DNA of 48,543 nucleotides. It comes from an uncultured Lachnospiraceae bacterium. Its GTDB lineage: Bacteria; Bacillota; Clostridia; Lachnospirales; Lachnospiraceae. The stretch spans positions 1 to 48,543 of the forward strand of contig CANAPP010000020.1 of the NCBI GenBank assembly GCA_947363565.1, read 5' to 3'. Of this stretch, positions 42,933 to 48,543 are shown in pieces; within the stretch, counting starts at the first letter, position 1; every line of letters starts with the position of its first letter. Under the pieces are notes generated by a model. That model saw nothing but the letters and a program-made list of their open reading frames with translations, ran no database searches and had not been told where the DNA came from. The position numbers and the translations under genes are program-made.

Positions 42933-43679
42933 ATGTGGACGAGACAACAGCTTAAGAACAATGCAAAGATCAGTATGCAGCAAAATTACTGGAGCTGCGT
43001 GGCGGTTGCGTTTATTATGTCAGTGGTGGAGGGGATCGGCGCTGCGCAAAGCGCGGGAAGCAGCTCGAGAAGCGTTCTGTCAGACGGAAGCTATGAGTAC
43101 GGCAGCTACTATGGCGGCGGTTACCATGTGGGCTTTCACTGGGGATTTCCGGCGGCTGCGTCGGTGATGGTCGCTATCGGCCTTGTACTGGTCATATTTG
43201 GGCTTCTCCTCGGCATTTTCGTGGGAAATGTCCTGCGTATCGGCGCCAACAGATTTTTCGTGCTAAACCGCACGGAAATGGTCCGTACGGGCATGGTATT
43301 TGACGGCTTCCGCTCGGGGCATTACGGCAATATCGTCCTGACCATGTTCCTCAGGGATCTGTATACCGCACTGTGGACGCTTTTGTTTATCATTCCGGGG
43401 ATAATCAAAAGCCTGGAATATAAGATGGTGCCTTACATCCTCGCGGAGAATCCGGGGATGGATCAGCGGGAAGCCTTTGCCATCAGCAGGCGGATGATGG
43501 ACGGCGAGAAGGCGGGTACTTTCGTACTGGAGCTTTCCTTTATCGGCTGGTATCTGCTGGCGGGCATCACCTGCGGCCTGGCGGGGATTTTCTATGTGCA
43601 GCCTTATTACGAGGCGACCATAGCGGAACTTTACGCATATAATAAAGGAAAGGCTTTTCACGAGGGATATATTCAGTAG
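42933..43679 (+). CDS. DUF975 family membrane protein
   Basis: A 248-residue integral membrane protein of the DUF975 family, common in Firmicutes and uncharacterised. TRQQLKNNAKISMQQNYWSC at residues 3-22 is the family's N-terminal motif; a Gly/Ser/Tyr-rich loop (about 40-65) is followed by hydrophobic segments near 70-100, 130-155, 190-215 and 205-225. The SLEYKMVPYILAENPGMDQR block near 160-180 and GIFYVQPYYEATIAELY near the C-terminus are typical. It follows ptsI by 25 bases with AAAGGAGC, so both may be co-transcribed, although a functional link is not evident. Confidence 0.88.
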   Translation: MWTRQQLKNNAKISMQQNYWSCVAVAFIMSVVEGIGAAQSAGSSSRSVLSDGSYEYGSYYGGGYHVGFHWGFPAAASVMVAIGLVLVIFGLLLGIFVGNVLRIGANRFFVLNRTEMVRTGMVFDGFRSGHYGNIVLTMFLRDLYTALWTLLFIIPGIIKSLEYKMVPYILAENPGMDQREAFAISRRMMDGEKAGTFVLELSFIGWYLLAGITCGLAGIFYVQPYYEATIAELYAYNKGKAFHEGYIQ

Positions 43680-43726
43680 GAGGCAATCTTGGCAAAGTTT
43701 TTGGCAAAAGTTTTTTGAAAAATAGC

Positions 43727-43755
43727 TTACATTTATTGTATTTGTGTGATATAAT
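43727..43755 (+). promoter_or_regulatory. Candidate promoter of the CarD-family gene
   Basis: Perfect TATAAT (43750-43755) with a weak -35 (TTACAT at 43727-43732, 17 bases, or CTTACA, 18 bases). The transcript would begin with the small ORF at 43773. Confidence 0.55.
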
Positions 43756-43772
43756 AGAGTAAAGAAAGGATT

Positions 43773-43868
43773 ATGTCGGCAAATGAGAACTTCATAGATG
43801 ATATACCAGATGAAGCTGGCGTACGGTCTATAAGCGATATATGCTTGGATTGTGCGCCTTTTCTATGA
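43773..43868 (+). CDS. Candidate leader ORF, 31 residues
   Basis: ATG 43773 follows AAAGAAAGGATT, a good ribosome site, and a 31-codon frame starts MSANENFIDDIPDEAGVRSI and ends in APFL. It lies 18 bases after the -10 of the upstream promoter, so it is the first thing translated on that transcript. Its last codon and stop sit in the 5' arm of a perfect 10-base hairpin (43857-43881). It is acidic with two Cys. It could be a regulatory leader peptide for the CarD-family gene or a small protein of its own; it could also be chance. Confidence 0.4.
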   Translation: MSANENFIDDIPDEAGVRSISDICLDCAPFL

Positions 43869-43881
43869 TGGATAGAAAAGG
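43857..43881 (+). promoter_or_regulatory. Perfect hairpin overlapping the leader ORF stop
   Basis: CCTTTTCTAT (43857-43866) and ATAGAAAAGG (43872-43881) around a five-base loop. The TGA stop of the 31-codon ORF (43866-43868) lies at the top of the stem, so ribosomes finishing the ORF would disrupt the hairpin, an arrangement that can couple translation to expression of the gene 86 bases on. Confidence 0.55.
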
Positions 43882-43966
43882 TGTCCGGCAGTTTCCTTTC
43901 CGTAGGCAAACAGGGGATGTCAGACAGGATAGCAGCGAAACGTCAGCGGATGAACAGGAGGTTAAT

Positions 43967-44467
43967 ATGTTCAAAATTGGTGATCAGGTAGTACATTATA
44001 AGGAAGGTGTCTGTGAAGTGACTAATATTGGGAGGCTTGATATAGGATGCTCCGACAGGAAGAAGGAGTATTATACGCTTAAGCCTTTATATAATGCGGG
44101 TGGAACGCTTTATATGCCAGTGAACGGAGAAGAAAAGCAGCTAAGGAAGGTGATATCATCCCATGAGGCGAAGGAATTGATCGATGATATGCCCAATATT
44201 GACGTCCTTAATGTCAGCGATGAGAAGCGCAGGGAGATCACATACAAGGAGGCACTGTTTAAAAACCAGTGCAGGTCATGGATCTCGCTGATGAAGACAT
44301 CTTACATCAGGAAGCAGGAGCGGATAGCGGTCGGCAAGAAAGTGATCAATGTAGACGACAGATATCTGAACAGTGCGGAGAAGTTCCTGTATGGGGAGCT
44401 TGCAGTTGCATTGGACATGCCGAAGGAGAAGGTACGCGAGTACATTGCAGGAAAGATGGAGTCATAA
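43967..44467 (+). CDS. CarD/CdnL-family transcriptional regulator
   Basis: A 166-residue protein with an N-terminal CarD/TRCF RNA-polymerase-interacting domain: MFKIGDQVVHYKEGVCEVTN at residues 1-20 and YYTLKPLYNAGGTLYMPVN near 42-60 are diagnostic. The C-terminal part is helical and basic (about 95-166), the region that binds DNA in CdnL proteins. Such regulators bind the polymerase beta subunit and act at promoters rather than by specific operators. The start is ATG 43967 after ACAGGAGGTTAAT; the frame is open upstream to 43841, but that start has no ribosome site. A terminator follows 2 bases after the stop. Confidence 0.9.
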   Translation: MFKIGDQVVHYKEGVCEVTNIGRLDIGCSDRKKEYYTLKPLYNAGGTLYMPVNGEEKQLRKVISSHEAKELIDDMPNIDVLNVSDEKRREITYKEALFKNQCRSWISLMKTSYIRKQERIAVGKKVINVDDRYLNSAEKFLYGELAVALDMPKEKVREYIAGKMES

Positions 44468-44468
44468 G

Positions 44469-44511
44469 AAAAAGTGCTTTGGGCGGCGGGGAGCGCCTGG
44501 AGCACTTTTTT
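44469..44511 (+). terminator. Terminator after the CarD-family gene
   Basis: AAAAAGTGCT (44469-44478) and AGCACTTTTT (44501-44510) form a perfect stem; the loop is GC-rich and the T-run is in the right arm. It starts two bases after the stop codon. Confidence 0.8.
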
Positions 44512-44591
44512 GGCGCGCCCGGCGGGCGCATGTTCTGACCGGGAAGTTAAACGGATGGAATTTCGCCTTTCCGACAACAAAAGACCGCGGA

Positions 44592-46247
44592 TTATGGGGC
44601 GAACAGAGCCATAATAAACAGGCAGATGATGATACCCACGACAAGGATGCCGAGCCGTAACATAAACTGCAGCGTTTTTTTCTTTTTGCTCTTGCCGCTG
44701 TGGGAGGATTCCTCCTGGGACATGAGAAATGGCAGATAGAGGTCGCGGCTCAGTGTATAATCGAATCTTACGGCCTTATCCTTGGTAAACTGCGCATACT
44801 GCAAAAATCCGTTCCAGTCTTTGCAGACGGCCCGCCAGCCGTTGATCAGTTCTTTTTTTAAGTCCTCCGCCGGGGTGCGGGAGAAAAATCCGATATCCGG
44901 GCGGTAACGGGTAATATTCTGATAGGCCGGGTCTGCCTGTTTCCCGTAAAAGCTTTCCAGTGACCGTTTAAGTCCAGCTTGTGCGGCGCTCTGTGCGTCC
45001 TGCTTCTGGCCGTAAGCATCTACGACATAACGGTAGATCTTCTGGAAACTGTCAGCCTGAAATCCCGGGGCAGAGCTTTTGTGCTGGTATTCAGGCATCT
45101 GCTTCAGGCTCTGGTTGTTCTGGAGAAAGTATTCTTGGGCATAAGTGCCCATGGCGTATTTTAAGGCAGAGGCAGTCCCGTCGTTAAGTCCGGCCTGTTC
45201 GATGAAGGTCTGCGCTTTGAGTGAGGACATGCCTGCCGAAAAGCCGAGATATTCCTCGCTGGTGTAAGGAAGCTTTGACGGCTCTATGGGCACCTGGGTC
45301 TGGTTGAGGTACTGGATAAAGGTCTGCGCCTGCTTAAGGTCTGACAGGGTAAAGGTCTTGCCGCTTGTCAGGTATCCGCCCCGCTGGAGCACTTCAGCGG
45401 CCCGGGTTCCATTCTGTTCAGAACGACCCACGTAGGTCTGGTACTGAGAGTTGATCCGTGCTTTGGCATCGCGCTGATAGATGATGCCCTGGGTCATCTG
45501 GCGTCCTCCTGTGCCTTTTTGCGCCGTGTTCTGTGCCTGGGATCCTGTACTTCCAAATGATGTGCTTCCTTCCGGTGAGGGCAATGGTTTGCGCTCCGCC
45601 ATCTGTTCGAACAGTCCGTTGATCAGCGCGTCTGCGGAGGATGGCTGTCCGTACTGCCCGAGGAAATCAAGGAGCGTCTGGAAATTGGAGTTCACAAGCT
45701 GCTGGATTGCATTCAAAGTCAGGGCATCAAGCTGCGCCATCAGTTGGAGCTGCAGGGTGCCTTTGTAATCCGAAAGAATTTCCTTCATCAATTCCTGAAA
45801 AATATTCTGTATCTGACTGAAATTTGCGGTTGCTGACAGCCGCGGATCATACTTCCAGTAGAACATCTGCTCAAGTTTCCGGTTCATGATCCGTTCATCG
45901 GCCGTTTCGCTGCCTGAACCCGTGCGGTTTTGTTCCTTCGTTGATTCCAGTTCGGCGCGGTCCTGCTGCTTCTGGTATTTGGCAGCCTCAGCTTCTCTTG
46001 CCAGCGCTGCGTCAAGGATCATCTCCCCGGCACGTATCTCTTCCATGGCTTCCCCAAGTTCTGCCAGAGCGCCGTCAGACGGCGCCTGAGTCCCGGAAGC
46101 CTCCTGGTTTCCTGCGCCCTGTTCTGCGGGGGGCAGAGGTAGCTGAGGGTTCTGCTGGTTCTGGTTTGGAAGAAGCGGATTCGGGATTACCGGTTTTCCG
46201 GCGCTTGGAGTTGTTATCGGTTGGTTTAATACATGTTGAATATCCAT
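44592..46247 (-). CDS. Large hypothetical protein with C-terminal membrane anchor
   Basis: A 551-residue protein with no family I recognise. The first 60 residues are Pro/Gln/Asn-rich (VLNQPITTPSAGKP, then PNPLLPNQNQQNPQLPLP). Residues about 70-120 are charged and possibly coiled (AELGEAMEEIRAGEMILDAA, then REAEAAKYQKQQDRAELE). The middle is rich in Gln, Ser, Ala and Tyr. The extreme C-terminus is a basic cluster (SGKSKKKK) followed by one hydrophobic segment (FMLRLGILVVGIIICLFIMA), with only three residues behind it. No signal peptide is present. This is the layout of a tail-anchored protein whose bulk stays in the cytoplasm. ATG 46247 (AAGGATG upstream, 13 bases) was chosen; GTG 46259 in frame is possible. 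It is divergent from the lipoprotein gene. Confidence 0.7.
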   Translation of the reverse strand: MDIQHVLNQPITTPSAGKPVIPNPLLPNQNQQNPQLPLPPAEQGAGNQEASGTQAPSDGALAELGEAMEEIRAGEMILDAALAREAEAAKYQKQQDRAELESTKEQNRTGSGSETADERIMNRKLEQMFYWKYDPRLSATANFSQIQNIFQELMKEILSDYKGTLQLQLMAQLDALTLNAIQQLVNSNFQTLLDFLGQYGQPSSADALINGLFEQMAERKPLPSPEGSTSFGSTGSQAQNTAQKGTGGRQMTQGIIYQRDAKARINSQYQTYVGRSEQNGTRAAEVLQRGGYLTSGKTFTLSDLKQAQTFIQYLNQTQVPIEPSKLPYTSEEYLGFSAGMSSLKAQTFIEQAGLNDGTASALKYAMGTYAQEYFLQNNQSLKQMPEYQHKSSAPGFQADSFQKIYRYVVDAYGQKQDAQSAAQAGLKRSLESFYGKQADPAYQNITRYRPDIGFFSRTPAEDLKKELINGWRAVCKDWNGFLQYAQFTKDKAVRFDYTLSRDLYLPFLMSQEESSHSGKSKKKKTLQFMLRLGILVVGIIICLFIMALFAP

Positions 46248-46359
46248 AATCTTTTTCACATCCTTATCTATATTATCGGCAGGAGATAGAAAAACTTGAA
46301 AAGCACACTCTCTTTTTTGGTGCATACAATATATTGTTATTATTTTCAAGGAGGACATT

Positions 46360-47460
46360 ATGAAGAAGAGAGTGTTTGCTGTTCTTATGGCTGCCGCTCT
46401 GGCAGTCACAGCCTTGTCTGCATGTTCAGGCGGGGATAAGAAGGAGGAGGCGTCAGAGAGTACAGCCGGTGGAAACGGGGGTGCGAAGGATGAAGGTACG
46501 GGGAAAGATGCGTTGAAAGAGTCTTCCGAGGGGGAGATGCTCCCGGCTACGACGAAGGTCGTGCTCAATGAGGTTGCACATTCAATCTTTTATGCACCGA
46601 TGTATGCGGCGATTGAGGAAGGGTATTTTGCGGATGAAGGAATAGATCTGGAGTTGGTGACAGGATTTGGAGCCGATAAGACGATGACTGCGGTTATTTC
46701 TGGCAGTGCAGATATTGGGTTTATGGGTTCTGAGGCATCGATTTACACCTATAATGAGGGAGCAAATGACTATGTAGTTAATTTTGCGCAACTTACCCAG
46801 CGTGCCGGGAATTTCCTTGTAGCGCGGGAAGAGATGCCGGACTTTAAGTGGGAAGATCTGAAAGGTAAGGATGTGCTTGGGGGGAGAAAAGGCGGTATGC
46901 CGGAAATGGTTTTCGAGTATATCCTGAAACAGAACAACATCGACCCGCAGAAGGACGTAAAGATTGACCAGAGCATTGATTTCGGGTCTACAGCAGCGGC
47001 ATTTTCCGGGGGACAGGGTGACTTCAGCGTGGAGTTCGAGCCATCTGCCACAGCTCTTGAACAGGAGAAGGACGGATATGTGGTGGCGTCCCTCGGAACA
47101 GACAGCGGATATGTGCCCTATACAGCATTTTCAGCGAAACAGAGCTATATTAAGGAGAACCCTGAAGTGATCCAGGGCTTTACCAACGCACTGCAGAAAG
47201 GCATGGATTTTGTGCAGGCTCACAAGCCGGAGGAGATTGCTGCTGCTATAGAGCCGCAGTTTAAAGAGACAGACCTGGATACCATCACGACGATCGTGAC
47301 CCGCTATTATGAGCAGGACACATGGAAAGATAATCTGGTGTTTGAGAAAGAAAGCTTTGAGCTTCTGCAGGATATTCTGGAGGAGGCAGGGGAGCTTGAA
47401 AAGCGGGCGCCTTATGAAGAGCTGGTGACGACAGAATTTGCTGAGGCAGCGGTTAAGTAG
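46360..47460 (+). CDS. ABC transporter substrate-binding lipoprotein (NitT/TauT/thiamine precursor type)
   Basis: A 366-residue secreted lipoprotein. The signal peptide ends at a perfect lipobox, LSAC, with Cys22, then a Gly/Ser/Glu-rich linker (about 23-60). The binding domain (AHSIFYAPMYAAIEEGYFAD near residues 70-89, then GFGADKTMTAVISGSADIGF) is the SsuA/THI5-like family that binds nitrate, sulfonates or pyrimidine precursors. An AAGGAGG site precedes ATG 46360. No permease or ATPase gene lies next to it, so it is an orphan in this window, and a terminator closes it. The ligand is unknown. Confidence 0.9.
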   Translation: MKKRVFAVLMAAALAVTALSACSGGDKKEEASESTAGGNGGAKDEGTGKDALKESSEGEMLPATTKVVLNEVAHSIFYAPMYAAIEEGYFADEGIDLELVTGFGADKTMTAVISGSADIGFMGSEASIYTYNEGANDYVVNFAQLTQRAGNFLVAREEMPDFKWEDLKGKDVLGGRKGGMPEMVFEYILKQNNIDPQKDVKIDQSIDFGSTAAAFSGGQGDFSVEFEPSATALEQEKDGYVVASLGTDSGYVPYTAFSAKQSYIKENPEVIQGFTNALQKGMDFVQAHKPEEIAAAIEPQFKETDLDTITTIVTRYYEQDTWKDNLVFEKESFELLQDILEEAGELEKRAPYEELVTTEFAEAAVK

Positions 47461-47510
47461 GCTCGGGCAGCAGGAAGACTGATCAGATAGAATTGCTGGG
47501 AAATAGGGAA

Positions 47511-47541
47511 AGGCCGGTGCAGTGCCAAAAAGCGCCGGCCT
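47511..47541 (+). terminator. Terminator after the substrate-binding protein gene
   Basis: AGGCCGGTGC (47511-47520) pairs with GCGCCGGCCT (47532-47541) with one G-U pair. The T-run is poor (GTTAAAGTTT), so efficiency may be moderate. Confidence 0.65.
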
Positions 47542-47586
47542 GTTAAAGTTTACAGAAAAAATTATTAGTTATTTTGGTGATAAAGT

Positions 47587-47615
47587 TTGCCGGAACCCCG
47601 CAAATGTAGTATCAT
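47587..47615 (+). promoter_or_regulatory. Candidate promoter of the small secreted protein gene
   Basis: TTGCCG (47587-47592) and TATCAT (47610-47615) with a 17-base spacer, about 50 bases before the ATG. Confidence 0.5.
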
Positions 47616-47666
47616 AAAATCAGAAATACTTTATAACACTACCACGCGAAAAGAGGAGGAAAATTT

Positions 47667-48125
47667 ATGAAAAAAACTATCACACGCAGCCTGATTTTAG
47701 TTATGCTTTTGACGGTATTTCCGGTATGCCAGGTACAGGCGGCGCCAAAATACACCGGGTCATATTATAAAAAGTACAAAGTAGAAGGAAAAGCGGATGT
47801 CCAGCCGTGTTTTAACATTACCGTCAACAAGATAAAAAATAATAAGATCAAGTTCCAGGTTACCTATGTCGGAATCAATGCTTCGCCTTTATATGAAACC
47901 AATGTGATCACAGCGAAGTTGAGGAATAAGACCGCCTCCTTTAAATGGAAGGATACCTGGGGCAATTCAGGCACTGGTAAGCTCAAGCTCTATAAAGGGT
48001 ATGTGAAGATAAAGATGAAGCAGACGAAAACCGCTGCATGGAATCGTGCGACGCTGGATACACAGGGAAAATATAAAAAGATTGCGAAAAAGAATAATAA
48101 CAAAAAAGTTTACTCATGGGAATAG
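47667..48125 (+). CDS. Small secreted basic protein of unknown function
   Basis: A 152-residue protein with a Sec signal peptide (MKKTITRSLILVMLLTVFPV, cleavage likely after VQA near residue 25). The mature part is about 127 residues, very Lys-rich (YKKYKVEGKADV, KIKNNKIKFQV, KKIAKKNNNKKVYSW) and predicted beta-rich, with a regular strand pattern and aromatic residues; no Cys pair, lipobox or sorting signal. It could bind the cell surface through charge. The strong ribosome site GAGGAGG is eight bases before the ATG. The stop codon is followed at once by repeat copy B. Confidence 0.65.
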   Translation: MKKTITRSLILVMLLTVFPVCQVQAAPKYTGSYYKKYKVEGKADVQPCFNITVNKIKNNKIKFQVTYVGINASPLYETNVITAKLRNKTASFKWKDTWGNSGTGKLKLYKGYVKIKMKQTKTAAWNRATLDTQGKYKKIAKKNNNKKVYSWE

Positions 48126-48223
48126 TCAAATACCCCGCTGCAAGAGATGGGGTATCTGTCCCTCGAGGCAGCCGCCAAATGCGCATGTAAACATGCCCAC
48201 TTGGCTCGTCGCTTGAGGAAATA
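48125..48223 (+). repeat. Dispersed hairpin element, full copy B
   Basis: Related to copy A (20629-20759). It has the first stem TACCCC with GGGGTA (about 48130-48154), then the composite hairpin with inner stem GCATG/CATGC (48183-48187 and 48192-48196), loop TAAA, and outer stem GCCAA/TTGGC (48174-48178 and 48201-48205). The segment between the two hairpins is shorter than in copy A. It begins at the last base of the secreted protein stop codon. Confidence 0.7.
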
Positions 48224-48235
48224 ACGAATTATATT

Positions 48236-48273
48236 AAAAACAAATCCGTGGTGCCGGCGCACACACGGATTTG
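48236..48273 (-). terminator. Terminator of the tRNA operon (minus strand)
   Basis: CAAATCCGTG (48241-48250) and CACGGATTTG (48264-48273) form a perfect 10-base stem; reading the minus strand, TTTTTAAT follows. It lies after the tRNA-Ala gene. Confidence 0.8.
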
Positions 48274-48289
48274 CTTTTAAACATACTGA

Positions 48290-48362
48290 TGGAGCATACG
48301 GGATTCGAACCCGTGGCCTCAACAATGCGAATGTTGCGCGCTCCCAACTGCGCTAATGCCCC
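48290..48362 (-). tRNA. tRNA-Ala (anticodon CGC)
   Basis: A full cloverleaf on the minus strand. The acceptor stem GGGGCAT/ATGCTCC contains the G3-U70 pair, the identity element of alanine tRNAs. The anticodon stem CAACA/TGTTG encloses TTCGCAT, giving anticodon CGC (reads GCG). The T-arm GGGTTCGAATCCC is canonical. The CCA end is not encoded. Confidence 0.93.
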
Positions 48363-48375
48363 ATAAATAACTGAA

Positions 48376-48446
48376 AGCAGATAACGGGAGTCGAACCCGC
48401 CTCTCCGGCTTGGGAAGCCAGTGTTCTACCGATGAACCATATCTGC
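48376..48446 (-). tRNA. tRNA-Gly (anticodon CCC)
   Basis: Minus-strand cloverleaf with acceptor stem GCAGATA/TATCTGC and a T discriminator, typical of bacterial glycine tRNA. The anticodon loop TTCCCAA gives CCC (reads GGG), flanked by CTGGC/GCCGG (one G-U). The T-arm is GGGTTCGACTCCC. No CCA encoded. It precedes tRNA-Ala by 13 bases on the same transcript. Confidence 0.93.
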
Positions 48447-48454
48447 ATAATTAT

Positions 48455-48483
48455 ATTATAGCACGTTTACATTTCAATGTAAA
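48455..48483 (-). promoter_or_regulatory. Promoter of the tRNA pair
   Basis: Minus-strand TTTACA (48478-48483) and perfect TATAAT (48455-48460) with a 17-base spacer, ending nine bases before the tRNA-Gly 5' end. Confidence 0.75.
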
Positions 48484-48543
48484 GCAGATCTTGAGTTTCC
48501 GCAGTTTTATCCACAAGACCCTGATTTTATGAGTATCATAGTA

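Noticed and set aside
43841-43966. N-terminal extension of the CarD-family protein
   Set aside because: The frame is open upstream, but the ATG at 43841 has no ribosome site and the family's N-terminus is at 43967, after a strong site.
46296-46330. TTGAAA/TACAAT promoter of the substrate-binding protein gene
   Set aside because: The spacer is about 23 bases; not acceptable as a standard promoter, although TACAAT alone may be a -10.
1-48543. CRISPR array
   Set aside because: No series of regularly spaced direct repeats was seen; repeats found are a single tandem pair and dispersed hairpin elements.

Overview
The window looks like a chromosomal segment of a low-to-mid GC anaerobic Firmicute of the Lachnospiraceae type (Clostridium cluster XIVa). 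The evidence is the gene content and order: comEC-holA-lepA-hemW, rho-rpmE-yqhQ-prmC-prfA, ispG-polC, a Gram-positive PolC, DUF4364, DUF1385, DUF975 and a CarD-type regulator, plus indolepyruvate:ferredoxin oxidoreductase. Strong Shine-Dalgarno sequences (AGGAGG type) and TTGACA/TATAAT promoters with 17-base spacing fit the same group. The species cannot be fixed from the sequence alone.

Region 1 (1-about 5185) is visibly AT-rich and unlike the rest. It holds the end of a five-gene catabolic operon: a 2-hydroxyacid dehydrogenase cut by the window edge, an RraA-type aldolase/decarboxylase, a RidA-like protein, an SDR dehydrogenase and a sugar-phosphate isomerase/epimerase-like protein. A wasteland of decayed mobile-element DNA follows, in which a broken replication-initiator (RepA-like/DUF6017) gene can still be read on the minus strand. 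The island ends abruptly inside comEC. Only the C-terminal part of that gene remains in the window (no N-terminal domain; a stop codon lies 12 codons before the conserved HIMAISGLHLS motif). The simplest reading is an integrative element inserted in comEC.

Region 2 (5200-13800) is housekeeping: the comEC remnant, holA, lepA and hemW on the plus strand; a DUF4364 regulator-like gene and a TIGR01212 radical SAM gene on the minus strand; then a malic enzyme. Region 3 (13800-20620) holds rho, rpmE, a DUF1385 membrane protein, prmC, prfA and an ABC exporter, that is, transcription termination and translation termination in one run. Region 4 (20620-26600) holds a DUF2156 protein, two PLP aminotransferases, a small exporter, a fructokinase and a DAHP synthase.

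Region 5 (26600-29160) starts with an XRE regulator facing a 77-residue orphan across a perfect 29-base palindrome. A membrane-anchored orphan and ispG follow. Region 6 (29150-35210) is polC, an EamA transporter and the tRNA methyltransferase MnmM/YtqB. Region 7 (35295-40751) contains a flavin-type PPOX/Nim-like protein, then iorA-iorB-paaK-ACT, a coherent set for oxidising aryl-pyruvates from aromatic amino acids to aryl-acetyl-CoA, and an SseB-family protein. Region 8 (40783-48543) holds a cold-shock protein, a PTS enzyme I, a DUF975 protein, a CarD-family regulator with a small leader ORF, a large tail-anchored orphan, a lipoprotein solute-binding protein, a small secreted protein and two tRNA genes (Ala-CGC and Gly-CCC).

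The items least explained by known annotation are the comEC-interrupting island and its operon, a dispersed intergenic element with a conserved GNAA-capped hairpin (20629-20759, 48125-48223, partial at 35209-35237), the XRE palindrome module, the tail-anchored orphan at 44592-46247, and two candidate small ORFs (13876-13977 minus, 43773-43868 plus).
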